Shown here in pieces: positions 45,336-55,151 of a DNA stretch of 64,000 bases (positions are counted from its first letter, which is position 1; every line of letters starts with the position of its first letter). Source of the DNA: NVTR01 sp965237505 (GTDB taxonomy: Bacteria > Pseudomonadota > Alphaproteobacteria > Rhodobacterales > Rhodobacteraceae); the NCBI GenBank assembly GCA_965237505.1, contig CBDEFR010000001.1:186001-250000 (forward strand). The letters run 5' to 3'. The position numbers and the translations under genes were made by a program. The notes beneath the pieces were generated by a model. It had not been told where the DNA came from. It worked only from the letters and a program-made list of their open reading frames with translations, and did not search any database.

Positions 45336-47702
45336 TGTGATCTCCCTCGAATCTTATCAATCCGATTGAATCACAACTCGCTGAAATCACTCAATTAGTT
45401 TTGGATCAGACACTAAGATATCCACCATCTGGCGATCACCGCCGGGTTGGCGTTCCAGCTTGCGCTGGACCCGTCGGATTGCCGCAGGCAAATCCCATTC
45501 CCTGAACGGCGCGCCATTGCGCAAAGCGCCCGGCTTGCGCGCAAGAACGGGTAAATAATGCAGGGGATCATAGATGGTTTTACCGCGTCCGAAGGCGCGT
45601 ATGGTTGCCAACAATGCGGCCCTCCTGCCAGCATTCCAGCCGGCCAGCGTAGGCCCGAATATCCACCGGTCGGCCAACTGCGCGGGCATCGACCGAGTAG
45701 CGGTTGTTGTCGAAGCGGATCAGGCAGGTTTTGGAGACAGCGGCCGGAACAGCATGGAATCCATCAAACGGGCCAACATAGGGCACAAGGCTCGCGCGCT
45801 CTTTTTCGAACACTTCTCAGATTGTTTTGTCGCGCATGTCCGGATGCGTGTTGGCCCGGCTATATGCCAGGCAACGATCCTCCAGCCAGGCGTTCAGCTC
45901 AGCGTAGGATTTAAACTTTGGTCGCGGCACAAAGAATCTTCGCCGGAGTACGCCGACCTGGTTCTCCACCTGACCCTTCTCCCAACCTGAAGCAGGCGTG
46001 CAGACAACAGGATCAACCAGATAATGCCCGCACATCTGTTGGAACCGGCGATTGTAGGTCCGCTCCTTGCCAACAAGAATCGCGTCCACCGCCGTCTTCA
46101 TATTGTCATAGATACCCCGCGCACAGGCCCCGCCGAAAAAGGCGAACGCTTTATCATGGGCGTCAAACACCATCTCCTGCGTCTCGCGCGGATAGGCCCG
46201 AACAAACGGCATCCGGCTGTGGCAGAGGCGAACATGCGCCACCTTGACGGTCGTGGTCGCGCCATCAATCAGGACAACTTCCTGGCTCCAGTCGAACTGA
46301 TACGCCTCACCGGGATCAAAGCTCAGCGGAACATAAGCATCAGCGGATGCGGCCCGCGTCGCCTTCGACCAACTGGCCGCATAGCGCCGTACCGCATCAT
46401 AGCTGCCGTCGTATCCTTGGTTGCGCAGTTCTTCATATACCCGGACAAGCGTCAGGCGTTCGCGCCTAGAATGCCGAGTATTGTCGGCCAGCATATCATC
46501 CAATTGAGAACGCCAGGGATCGATCTTCGGACGCGGCTGGGTGGAACGGTCATAGCTGAACTCCGTCGCACCAGAACGTATCACCTTGCGCACTGTGTTC
46601 CGTGAAACCCGAAGCTCCCGGCATATCTGCTTGATCGACTTCCCCTGAATGAAATGCGCGCGCCTGATCTTTGCAATCGTCTCCACAACCAACATCCCCA
46701 ACTCGCTCCCTCAAATCTTTGAAGGAGCATCTGTACAGAACTATCAGGGGGGTCACTTTTGGACGCCGATTACCCCAATAATGGGGTCAACTTTGCATCC
46801 TATCCACATGATCGCCAATATGCTGCTTGATCCGGGTGACTCTGTATGGGTTGAAGAGCCCGGATACGGTGGGGCTAGCGGCGCTTTTGTGGCTGGGGGA
46901 TTGAATTTGGTCCCGGTTCCCGTCGATGAATACGGCCTGAACGTGGAAGCAGGCCAGGCTCTGGGGCCGAATGCCCGGCTCGCAAATAACCCCTTCACAA
47001 CAGCTTCCGCTCGGCATGGTCATGCCGGTTGCACGCCGTCTGGAAGTTCTCGATCGGGCTCGGCGCACGGGCGCATGGGTAATCGAGGATGATTACGATA
47101 GCGAATTTCGTTACACCGGTCGACCGTTGTCGGCCTTGCAAGGGCTCGATCAGCATGGGCGCACGATCTATGTCGGAACTTTCAGCAAAGTCCTTTTCCC
47201 GGCGCTGCGGCTTGGCTATCTTGTGGTCCCGCCAGGCCTGTCGGAACCGTTTACCTCGGCCAACGGCATCATACTGAAGGGGCCGCCGACCCATTTACAG
47301 GCCGCCGTGGCGGAATTCATGACCGAGGGTCATTTTGCGCGGCATATTCGCCGGATGCGAAAGATATATAAAGAACGCCAACAGGTTTTGCTTGAGACAG
47401 TGCAATCAAAGCTGGACGGGATGCTTACGGCTACACCAAGTGATTCCGGGATACAGGTGATCGGCTGGTTGCCCGATGGCGTCGACGATGTCGCTGTGTC
47501 CACCGCCGCCGCCGCGCGTGGGTTCGAAATTACTCCGTTGTCCAGTTGCTACCAGGGCAAGGCGCCATGCGGCGGGCTTGCTGGGATTTGCGAGTTCTCC
47601 ACCGGATAAGCTTCGCAAAGGCATTGATGCACTTGCGTCTGCAATCCGTGAAGTCGTGGAGACATAATAATCCCCAGAGATTCGCGCTCTTTGTCTGACT
47701 TA

Positions 47703-48633
47703 GTGTCTGATTCAAAACTCTACGCATGATTACAATGCCTTGCAATTTTACGCGTGAGGGTTCTGATATGTGCAACGAGTATCCATGCCTGTGAACTTGC
47801 GATGGATTTTTCCCAATCTTTGGCCAATCGCCGGCAGCGGTTGAGCCATGCGAAGGTGCGCTCGACGACCCATCTTCTGGGAATGACTTCGAAGCCTTCC
47901 GCAGTGTCGAAGCGCTTGACGATCTGGATTGTCCAGTCACCGATGCCTTCAAGAGCGTCGCGCAGCTTTGGTCCGGCATAACCGCCATCCGCAAAGATAT
48001 GGCGCAAGTTTGGATGGGAATACCGGATGGATTTCAACACTTCCGGGCGCCATCACGGTCTTGAATACCGGCGCTATGCACGACCAACCCAACCATAAAC
48101 CCGAGCGTGTCGGTGACAATGTGGCGCTTGCGGCCCTTGGTTTTCTTGCCCGCGTCATAGCCCGAAATGCCACCGCTTTCCGTTGTTTTTATGGTCTGGC
48201 TATCAATGACACCAGCGGTGGGGCCGGGCTTCTTGCCATGAAACTCGCGCGCCGTCGCCACCAGAAAATGGCTGATCACTTCAAAGATGCCATCGTTGCG
48301 CCAGCCATAGAAATAGTAGCGCACGGTGGACACTGGCGGGAAATCATTGGGCAGCATACGCCACGCACACCCGGCGCTGGCGATGTACAAAATGGCATCC
48401 AGAACATCGCGCATCGCCGTGCTGCGCGGACGACCAGTTGTTTTAGGCGGCGGCAGGAATGGCGCGATCAAACCCCATTCCTGATCAGTTAAATCGCTTG
48501 CATAGCGTCCCGAATGCCGTTCATATCGGGCGCGAGTGGTTTCCGTCCAGGCCATTGTGATCTCCCTCGAATCTTATCAATCCGATTGAATCACAACTCG
48601 CTGAAATCACTCAATTAGTTTTGGATCAGACAC
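47703..48633 (-). mobile_element. IS5-family element, copy 4
   Basis: Same ends, target repeat TTA (47700-47702, 48634-48636); the empty site reads CTTAG. One base shorter than copies 1-2. Confidence 0.92.
47720..48555 (-). pseudogene. IS5-family transposase (copy 4), single frameshift
   Basis: Identical to copy 2 except for a missing base at about 48047 (CCGGGCGCC versus CCGGTGCGCC), which splits the protein after DRDGA (173 aa) from the C-terminal half that carries the second Asp and the Glu. Confidence 0.9.
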
Positions 48634-48831
48634 TTAGACGTGATGCCGCATCTGTTGGTTCTTATGTGCAATTAACTGCGAAAATCGGTTCCCACCTTTC
48701 GTAACTTGCTATCGTCCGACCCCTCCTGCATTTTGCTCGGACCAAGCAGAACAGACAACGGCAGGCCAAATTCTTCTGGAAATAAGTTGATTGATTCAGC
48801 CGCTGCCGGCCACCTGGCATCACCGCAAACA

Positions 48832-49755
48832 TCACAAAGTCACCCGGTCCCTGCGCTGGACGATTTCAGCGGCCCAGTGGCGCAAACCTTCTGCCACCGG
48901 GTTGGATGGTGAAAATACCAGATGATAACCCCGACCGGTTCGAATGCGCATCCCATCCAAAGCCACAAGCCAGTTGTTGGACAAGTGGGAATCCGTCAGG
49001 CCGTCCCAGGCCAGCGCAATGCCTTTGCCTTCCATCGCAGCCAGTAGCGCCAGGGCATAATTATTGAATATATACTGATCTTTTGAGAACACGAATTCGC
49101 CGCCAAAATAGGTGAACCAGCTTTGCCAGTCCATCCAGCCCATTTCTCCCCGGTCCTGCACAAGTAACGGCAAATCCTGAATCGACTGCAAGGTCAGATT
49201 TGGGCCAGTCAAGTTGTGGTGTGATGCAAATCCCGGAGAGCAGGCAGCAAATACGACTTCATCAAATAGCAGGTGAGACTCTTTATTCTTCCAGTCCCCG
49301 CGGCCAAACAAGATTTCAATGTCGCTGTTCTGGGAGCTTTGATCAGCAAGTGTGTCGGTCGTGGACAGATGGATTTCATAGCCCGGCAAATGTGCCATCA
49401 GGCTGGAACGGCGCGACAAAAACCACAGGTGGGCAAAGCCCTGTGTGCAAAGGATTGTCAGAATATTGGCCGCAACAGTTTTATCAAGATTCTCTATCGC
49501 TAGTCGGATGTGACCAAGTCCAAGTTTGGTCGCTTCGAAAAACTGTTCGACTTCCGGCGTTAATGATACTTTGTTGTGGCGCCGATCGAACAAAACAACG
49601 CCCAACTGTTCTTCCAGATTGGCAATGAACCTGCTCACCGAAGGCTGAGCCATGCCCAAGGTTTTGGCTGCCCGGGTGAAGCTGTTCACGCGCGCGGCCT
49701 CCTCGAATACCGGAAGGGCGTTCAGCAATGGTAGAATCCTTCGAGTATTAGACAT
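48832..49755 (-). CDS. LysR-family transcriptional regulator
   Basis: 307 aa. The N-terminal HTH reads LNALPVFEEAARVNSFTRAA, then TLGMAQPSVSRFIANLEEQLG, with the type-2 periplasmic-binding effector domain from about residue 95. It is of the GcvA-like subgroup. It is divergent from the ureidoglycolate-lyase-like/hydroxyacid dehydrogenase/UroD-like genes across about 97 bp, the usual LysR arrangement, so it probably controls them. The effector is unknown. Intact. Confidence 0.92.
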   Translation of the reverse strand: MSNTRRILPLLNALPVFEEAARVNSFTRAAKTLGMAQPSVSRFIANLEEQLGVVLFDRRHNKVSLTPEVEQFFEATKLGLGHIRLAIENLDKTVAANILTILCTQGFAHLWFLSRRSSLMAHLPGYEIHLSTTDTLADQSSQNSDIEILFGRGDWKNKESHLLFDEVVFAACSPGFASHHNLTGPNLTLQSIQDLPLLVQDRGEMGWMDWQSWFTYFGGEFVFSKDQYIFNNYALALLAAMEGKGIALAWDGLTDSHLSNNWLVALDGMRIRTGRGYHLVFSPSNPVAEGLRHWAAEIVQRRDRVTL

Positions 49756-49852
49756 ATAATAAATGTATTACCCCCGTATATTTATTCAAGCTTTAAAAAG
49801 CGTAATCGAGTCCTAATAGAATGGGCAAGCAATGTGGGATTGGAACGGTGTA

Positions 49853-50532
49853 ATGGCGACGGACAATAACCAACGTTTTGATTTCATGAATCCGGATGTT
49901 CCAGCCGGTCTGCCGCATTTTGACATGCCGCTGATCCGCGCGACGCCGGATAATTTCGCGCCCTACGGAACCATTGTTACTGACTTCATGAACCACCCAG
50001 TGCCGATCACCCAGTGGCCACACAGCGGCTGGCGCCCGGTGGATGCAGGAACCGGCGACGAGGGCGGCTATATGGATGGGTTTTTTGAATTCTGGTGGGA
50101 AGGCGACATGTTGTTTGGCGAAAACAAAGCCGTCAACGACAAGTATATTCTGGGGTGGTCCACGAACCCGGAAGCCGCGCGCACTGACAATCCGAACCCC
50201 GATCGCAGCAAACGGCGGATTTGGCACGCCAATCACCATCCGGATGGCGGCCAGCTATTCTACCCGCTGGACAACCGACCGTTCGTCGCAGCACTTGCTT
50301 GTACGGGCGATGACATGAAGCCCGAGGACTGGATTGCCTTTTATTGCGATGGCAGTTTTGGCGTATGCCTGGACGCCGGTATCTGGCACGAAGCCATCAC
50401 GCCATTGTCACCAATGGCCCGGTTTTATGACAAACAGGGGCGGTTCATGCCCGGGTGGCGGCTGATTTTCCGAGGGAATTCGGCGTTCTGTTGTCTATCC
50501 CGCTAGACCTGGGCAAGATTCAAGATGGCTAA
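49853..50532 (+). pseudogene. Ureidoglycolate lyase-like (AllA family) protein, frameshift near the 3' end
   Basis: The cupin-type family that releases glyoxylate from ureidoglycolate. Features are IRATPDNFAPYGTIVTDF at the N-terminus and DAGIWHEAITPL near the C-terminus (the AllA-type VWHH region). From KQG the annotated frame gives RFMPGWRLIF to a stop at 50504. With one more G (CAGGGGCGG to CAGGGGGCGG, about 50438) it would read AVHARVAADFPREFGVLLSI and end at 50532, as in homologues. That makes a real or artefactual homopolymer loss likely. ATG 49853 has GGAACGG upstream; an in-frame ATG lies at 49832. First gene of the operon. The true substrate may differ from ureidoglycolate. Confidence 0.72.
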
Positions 50533-51567
50533 GCCACTGATTGTCAAAGCAGGGACCGAAACACCAGATCCGGCCGCCGGAATGTCTTATCCCATTCCCA
50601 AATGCCTGAACGCATTGCGCGCCCATGCCCGCATTCTGATCACCGAGGACGAGGACGAACAATCATTGATCGCTGCCGCCAACGGTGCGACGGTGTTGAT
50701 GATCACCTACGGCAACGTCAGCGAAGCCGTGATCAAATCCGGAATGCCAACGCTGAAAGCTGTGATCAAGATGGGCACCGGTATCGATTCAATCGATTTT
50801 GCGGCAGCAAGAGCGCATAATGTAAGCATCACAAACTGCCCGGGATATGGAAAATACGCAGTGGCGGAACACGCATTCATGCTGATGATGAATTGCCTGA
50901 AAAAGTTCATCATGATGCACAATGCAGTGCAGAAATCCGGCTGGCTGGGCGCCACGGAAGAAACCAAAGGCGAAGAACTTTTCGCTAAGCGGTGGGGCTG
51001 ATCGGTATTGGCCATATCAATTCCAGCGTTGCCAGGATGTGTCAGGGGTTTGTGATGGTGGTTCAGGCCTATGACCCGGGCACAGATATTGGCGCGATGG
51101 ACGCCAAGGGCGTGCTGAAAATTGACGATCTTAACACGCTGGCAGAGACATCCGATGTTGTGATGATCTGCGTGCCGCTCAATCCCGACACTCACCATAT
51201 CATTGACGCAGGTTTTCTGGGCCGCATGAAACGGTCTGCATTTGTGATCAATATCGGACGGGGGGCGACGATTGACGAGGCGGCGCTGCTGGACGCGCTG
51301 GAAAGCAGGCAAATCGTCGGCTGTGGTCTGGATGTCTTTTCGCAGGAGCCGCTAAACGGGGTCGACCACACGTTGCGAGCGCTGTTGTCGATGGAAAATG
51401 TGGTTATTTCGCCGCATCTGGCCGCCTGGACAGTCGAAACATGGGACAGGTTGCAGGACGAACTGACAGCGCATGTTCTGGACGTGTTGGCGGGGCGGCC
51501 CTTGACAATACGATCGCGTGACCCGCGATTGGCAAACCAATCTGGATGCGTCTATCGGGATGTGTAA
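50525..51567 (+). pseudogene. D-2-hydroxyacid dehydrogenase (PGDH-like), single frameshift
   Basis: N-terminal part MAKPLIVKAGTETPDPAAGM to GEELFAKRWG and stop at 50999. The C-terminal part from about 50992 reads VGLIGIGHINSSVARMCQGF (Rossmann), NIGRGATIDEAALLDAL (Arg), GLDVFSQEPL (Glu) and VISPHLAAWTVET (His). One missing G at about 50990 (GCTAAGCGG for GCTAAGGCGG) would restore K-A-V-G-L-I-G. It probably oxidises or reduces a 2-hydroxy or 2-keto acid. The start overlaps the end of the previous gene. Substrate unknown. Confidence 0.82.
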
Positions 51568-51642
51568 TGTCGAAAACTTGAGCCGGAAAAAGGCATTGAG
51601 AGTGAAGCACAACTTGCAAAGCAACTGGCGGGGCGAACGGCG

Positions 51643-52971
51643 ATGATCAAAGAATTTGAATTCCCTACAGGCTGTCATCTGCTGGCCGGGTGGCAAGCCA
51701 ATGACCCGAAGGCGATCAGCCGGCTGAAAGAAATCTTTGATGCCTGTATTGCCGGCAACCATGACAAGAATTTTTCGCAACCCTCCCCGCCGGATGCCGT
51801 GAACATAGGGGGGTCATTGAATTTGATGACCCTGACCATAATGCACGATCTTTACGGACATGAATCGGCCGAATTTTATAAAGGTGATCCGGAACGCTAC
51901 GTCCGTACAACATTGTTGTCACGGCGCCTGCTGGGCATGAATAAATTGTATCTGAGCTGGCCGGTTTACGGATTCACCGCCGAGGCCATGGGCCAGGAAA
52001 TGATGTACCCGGACAAGTTTCCGCCCGGGGCCGACCCCGAAAAAATGCTGCTGACGCGGGACAATTGGCAGGACATGCCAACCCCGGATTTTGACAGTGG
52101 CATTCCCAAGATCATCATCGACATGCTCGACTTTTACCGGCGGCTTACCGGGCTGGAACCGATACTTCATCTGAGTGCTGCCTATAGCCTTGCCGCCGAT
52201 ACATTTGGTCAGGAACCGCTGCTTGCGGCGTTGATCCACGAACCTGATTTCGCCAATGAGTTGCTTGATCAATTGACGGACAAAGTTATTCAGCCCTGGA
52301 TTGATTATTTCTTCAAACGTTTCCCCAACGGTTGGATGGAATTGTCCGACGCATCCGGATCGCCGTTTTTCATTGGACCGAAAAATTGCAGAGACATGGC
52401 CATACGATCTTCGCTTCGACTGGTTGACGAAAATCCCTGGGGCCGCCGGGTCTATGACGCGAATCTTCGCGGCGATTATGTTACTTTGGCGGAGAAAAAA
52501 GACCGCAGATCAAGGCGACGCAGCGCCAATGATATCAATCCCGCCGCTGTGTCACTGCAAGAGTTGACAGACTTAAAACACAGCATTTGCCCCGACTTCA
52601 TCATTCGGCTTGATGACGATCAAGTGCCGATGTCTTTTTATGAAGAACAGGCGATTGAGCGTATTGTTCCTTTGGTGGCGGGCATCGGGGCTTCGCAAAT
52701 TGATCGCAACAGTATCAGCGATATGGATGCCAAGCGAATAAGTATCAAAGCCGTGTCCGTGGAATATGTAGCAGCCATCAAAAAGGTGGCGGCGGCTATT
52801 TCAGAAAATGGTTATAACAGCAGAATTCCGCCCTGGCCGGGCTCCGTTTATTTCGAAGATATCAGTTCGGAGACGAATTTTGAGCTGGTGGAAATTATCG
52901 TTAAAACAGCCCTGGAAAATGGCGCGTTGGGAATCCCAGCAGAACGCGGCTTTGTTGCAAACATTTTTTAG
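51643..52971 (+). CDS. Uroporphyrinogen decarboxylase (UroD)-fold protein, possible corrinoid methyltransferase
   Basis: 442 aa as drawn. Coding similarity starts earlier: the upstream in-frame run LEPEKGIESEAQLAKQLAG is joined to an ATG at 51568 (MSKT) by one missing T at about 51580, so the native N-terminus is probably MSKT-LEPEKG.. with a frameshift. The body shows the UroD-type alternation (LEPILHLSAAYSLAADTFGQ, ELSDASGSPFFIGPKNCRDM, LENGALGIPAERGFVANI). UroD-like proteins include MtaA/CmuA-type methyltransferases that act on methylated substrates, which would suit a C1 assimilator. I see no clear H-x-C-x(n)-C zinc motif, so that role is a hypothesis only. Confidence 0.62.
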   Translation: MIKEFEFPTGCHLLAGWQANDPKAISRLKEIFDACIAGNHDKNFSQPSPPDAVNIGGSLNLMTLTIMHDLYGHESAEFYKGDPERYVRTTLLSRRLLGMNKLYLSWPVYGFTAEAMGQEMMYPDKFPPGADPEKMLLTRDNWQDMPTPDFDSGIPKIIIDMLDFYRRLTGLEPILHLSAAYSLAADTFGQEPLLAALIHEPDFANELLDQLTDKVIQPWIDYFFKRFPNGWMELSDASGSPFFIGPKNCRDMAIRSSLRLVDENPWGRRVYDANLRGDYVTLAEKKDRRSRRRSANDINPAAVSLQELTDLKHSICPDFIIRLDDDQVPMSFYEEQAIERIVPLVAGIGASQIDRNSISDMDAKRISIKAVSVEYVAAIKKVAAAISENGYNSRIPPWPGSVYFEDISSETNFELVEIIVKTALENGALGIPAERGFVANIF

Positions 52972-53141
52972 CGGCTGTCGATCGTCGGTTGATCGGACCC
53001 ACATATCCAGCGAGGGCTATGAACTGTGCGAATCCAATGACTTTCGAGCCGAATGGACTTGTCGCAATCTATATTGAATGTAATTGTCCGTCGGCCGAAG
53101 TTTCGGGTCCAAATGCCACCCGATATACGGTAACTGTCAGA

Positions 53142-53791
53142 TCAGGTCGGAACCACTACATTTGAACCAGGCGACCGTCCTTGAATGAACCACTCGGCCA
53201 CCTCAAGGTTGATGAACCAGCCCGCGGCCATCAGCAGTGCACACGCAATTCCGTCCGGCTCGCCTGCGATCAGGACCCAAGGCATGATCGTGAAGGCTTG
53301 CGTCCCGGCGCCAACAGCAATGGCATAGCCGCGCATCATCCAGGCCTGATGGCGGGCACTGTCGCGCCGCAGGATCGCCGCCAGTCCCAGAATAATCGAC
53401 AACATCATGCCAAATCCAAAGACCAGCCGGAAAACGTACAGTAGCTGTCCGTCATTCGCGGGCAGCTGGGAGAACTGGCTCATCCACAGGCCCGACGCGG
53501 CGCCACCAGGCCCGCCGGGATCAGTATCCGCCCGGCCGCGCGGTGCCACCTGGGGCGCCGCCGCCTTAAGCCCGGATGGAACTGAAAGGCCCCCAGAATG
53601 CAGTAGATCGTGACGCTGATAATGTGCGTCACCACCGGCACCGGTGACGCAAAGAAGCGCGCATTCTCCGGGGTGATTTCCACGCCACTGGCGAGATCGG
53701 TCAAGCGGCCGGCGCCGAACGAGATCGGGATCAAACTGAGCGTGATCAATCCGGCGGGCACGAGCCAATCGGGTCTTTTTGTCTTTGGCAT
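53142..53791 (-). pseudogene. DUF2306 predicted membrane protein, frameshifted (paralogue 1)
   Basis: From ATG 53791: MPKTKRPDWLVPAGLITLSL (helix 1), RFFASPVPVVTHIISVTIYC, GAFQFHPGLRRRRPRWHRAA, GRILIPAGLVA. The frame breaks near 53505; the remainder (SGLWMSQFSQLPANDGQLLY, RHQAWMMRGYAIAVGAGTQA) continues to a stop at 53142. Four or five predicted transmembrane helices, with a conserved His/Arg-rich loop. Function unknown. Confidence 0.82.
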
Positions 53792-53953
53792 GGTGGAAGT
53801 CCTCATTTACAGCGGTCAGGCAAAAACTTGCCGAAGTCGGCGAAAGCTGCGGTCCTTGGCATTCGCCATTACTTTTGATCCAAGCACCCCCTACGCCATG
53901 AAACCGGCACCCGTTCCATTCGCGCAGCCGATCTTGCGTCCGGCAGTGCAGCC

Positions 53954-54241
53954 TCAGTCGCCGGGGAATAGCAGCAAACTGCTCCGTGTCGCGTTGAGCC
54001 GCATGGGAAGCGCCGCCTGGTACTCGGTCGAGTTGTACCAGGTCTTGGCTGCCTCTTTGTTTGGGAACTCGATGACGACCCCTGAGAACGCGTTCCACTC
54101 GCCATCGAGCTTCTCGATATCGCCGCTCGCCAAGAATTTGCCGCCATGAGCTGCGACCGTCGGGGTGGCGGATTCCGAATACTTGCTCATCAGATCGGAA
54201 TCCATCAGCTCGGCAAGGCTGGCGATTACGTATGCAGTCAT
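53954..54241 (-). CDS. DUF1330 domain protein
   Basis: 95 aa: MTAYVIASLAELMDSDLMSK, HGGKFLASGDIEKLDGEW and FPNKEAAKTWYNSTEYQAAL, a typical DUF1330 (dimeric alpha/beta-barrel fold) sequence of normal length. Biological role unknown. Intact, between DUF2306 and the tandem DUF1127 gene on the same strand. Confidence 0.9.
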   Translation of the reverse strand: MTAYVIASLAELMDSDLMSKYSESATPTVAAHGGKFLASGDIEKLDGEWNAFSGVVIEFPNKEAAKTWYNSTEYQAALPMRLNATRSSLLLFPGD

Positions 54242-54398
54242 GACTCTTCCTCATATTTGGATGTGCTGAAATTGGGGTCAGCAAAAGACGTGGGGTGTCT
54301 GCGTGCAATGCGCAATCAACGTGCAGCGAGCCAGCACGTCGCGTCACGCGCTGGCCCAGATTATTTGGCTGCCTTCGTCTGCGGGCACGCGCCGTTTT

Positions 54399-54998
54399 CT
54401 AGCACGGCTGCTCGCAGGGTTGGGCACTGATGATGGCTCCGGTCAGGGGCAGGCGCCGCGCCGGTTTCCTCTCGGCCGGCGACCCTCCGGGTGTGGCCGC
54501 GGCGACAGGGATCATCTCATCCACCACCGAAGGGATCTCGTTTCGGTGCAGGCCGATGTCCTTGAGTATGTGGTCGCTGAGGGCGCTCAACTCGCGAACC
54601 GCGGCGCGCCGCTCCCGAACCGCGGCGCGGCGTCTGTGCCGGGTGTTCAGAGACTGGCCCAGGCGCGAGACCCACCTCTCCAGGGCCTGCGCCGAGGCGC
54701 CACCGCCGATGTCGGCCAAGACGCGCCAGGCGAGCGCTGGGCCATTTCGATGTGCCTTCGAAAGGCCTGCGGGGGTCGAACCGGTGTCTGGGGCGACCGG
54801 GATCATCTCATGGACCACCGAACGGATATCGCCTCGGTGCAGGCCGAGGTCCTTGAGTATGTGGTCGTTGAGGGCGCTCAAATCCCGAACCGCGGCGCGG
54901 CGTCTGCGCCGGGTCGATTGGCCTGCGTTGGTCGAACCGGTGCCTGGGGCGATCTCGATGCCGCCAGCTCGGGCAATCGCGTTGAACCAGATATTCAT
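54399..54998 (-). CDS. Tandem DUF1127 (YjiS-like) protein
   Basis: 199 aa with two DUF1127 motifs: RAAVRDLSALNDHILKDLGL then HRGDIRSVV at about residues 35-62, and RAAVRELSALSDHILKDIGL then HRNEIPSVV at about 132-160. The linker is Arg/Ala-rich. Usual DUF1127 proteins are 40-80 aa single-motif proteins, several of which bind or affect RNA. A two-copy fusion of this length is unusual. The ATG is preceded by GGAGA. It is divergent from a GcvA-type LysR gene. Confidence 0.8.
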   Translation of the reverse strand: MNIWFNAIARAGGIEIAPGTGSTNAGQSTRRRRRAAVRDLSALNDHILKDLGLHRGDIRSVVHEMIPVAPDTGSTPAGLSKAHRNGPALAWRVLADIGGGASAQALERWVSRLGQSLNTRHRRRAAVRERRAAVRELSALSDHILKDIGLHRNEIPSVVDEMIPVAAATPGGSPAERKPARRLPLTGAIISAQPCEQPC

Positions 54999-55101
54999 GA
55001 TAGATTCTCCTTATCCATAAAACGCCGGTTGATTGGCTTAAACCCGCGTCGTTGAGTTCGTGTTGCATTGGAAATAGCCATGTCTGCTCTTGACGACAAA
55101 C

Positions 55102-55136
55102 GATGAATTTTATACTATGAACAAAAAAAATTCATC
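55102..55136. promoter_or_regulatory. Perfect 10-bp inverted repeat, probable operator between DUF1127 and LysR genes
   Basis: GATGAATTTT (55102-55111) and its exact complement AAAATTCATC (55127-55136) are separated by 15 nt in the AT-rich gap. The second arm ends 15 nt before the LysR ATG. The layout suits autoregulation by the LysR product or control of the divergent DUF1127 gene. Confidence 0.55.
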
Positions 55137-55151
55137 CATAGGAGAGCATCA

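Larger units (their letters stand above)
44203..45413 (-). mobile_element. IS5-family element, copy 3, interrupted by a MITE
   Basis: Same ends as copies 1-2, with target repeat TAA (44200-44202, 45414-45416). It is 279 bp longer than the 932-bp form because of a 271-bp insertion plus 9-bp duplication, minus one base. Confidence 0.9.
42752..46695 (-). pseudogene. istA: IstA transposase of IS21 element C, multiply interrupted
   Basis: The N-terminal part (46695 to 45817) has MLVVETIAKIRRAHFIQGKS, the HTH SIKQICRELRVSRNTVRKV, and the DDE core (GEAYQFDWSQEVVLIDGATT, FGGACARGIYDNMKTAVDAI, GWEKGQVENQVGVLRRRFF). An in-frame TGA at 45817 follows DMRDKTI. A frameshift near 45590 precedes RAFGRGKTIYDPLHYLPVLA. 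After RQMVDIL it meets IS5 copy 3 and IS630-type copy 2, and resumes at 43036 as GAILTDGLEAVEAACSEALS. At least four lesions. Confidence 0.88.
41980..46791 (-). mobile_element. IS21-family element C carrying IS630-type and IS5 insertions
   Basis: Ends GTTGACCCCCTATCTG.. and, inverted, GTTGACCCCATTATTG.., each followed by a second block with TGACCCCCC. IstB is next to the left end; IstA is broken by IS630-type copy 2 (43040) and IS5 copy 3 (44203), inserted side by side. No clear target repeat flanks it. It interrupts the MocR gene. Confidence 0.85.
41324..47667 (+). pseudogene. MocR/GabR-type regulator (GntR HTH plus aminotransferase fold), split by IS21-C
   Basis: From ATG 41324: MPKSADDAFLEAIGLDPESS, a GntR winged HTH (LHVQIYDKLRKLIISGTLSS, GVSRATVRHAFDRLIAEGYL), then a fold type I aminotransferase domain (TMGYGDLGGYQPFREVIANY, IIVAGAQQAFGLIVN). 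The insertion starts at 41980. The protein resumes at 46793 (HMIANMLLDPGDSVWVEEPG) and carries at least two more frameshifts, near 46985 and 47580. The PLP-Lys region is GTFSKVLFPALRLGYLV. MocR regulators sense PLP-linked amino compounds. Divergent from the peptide-type transporter operon, it probably controlled it. Non-functional now. Confidence 0.88.
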
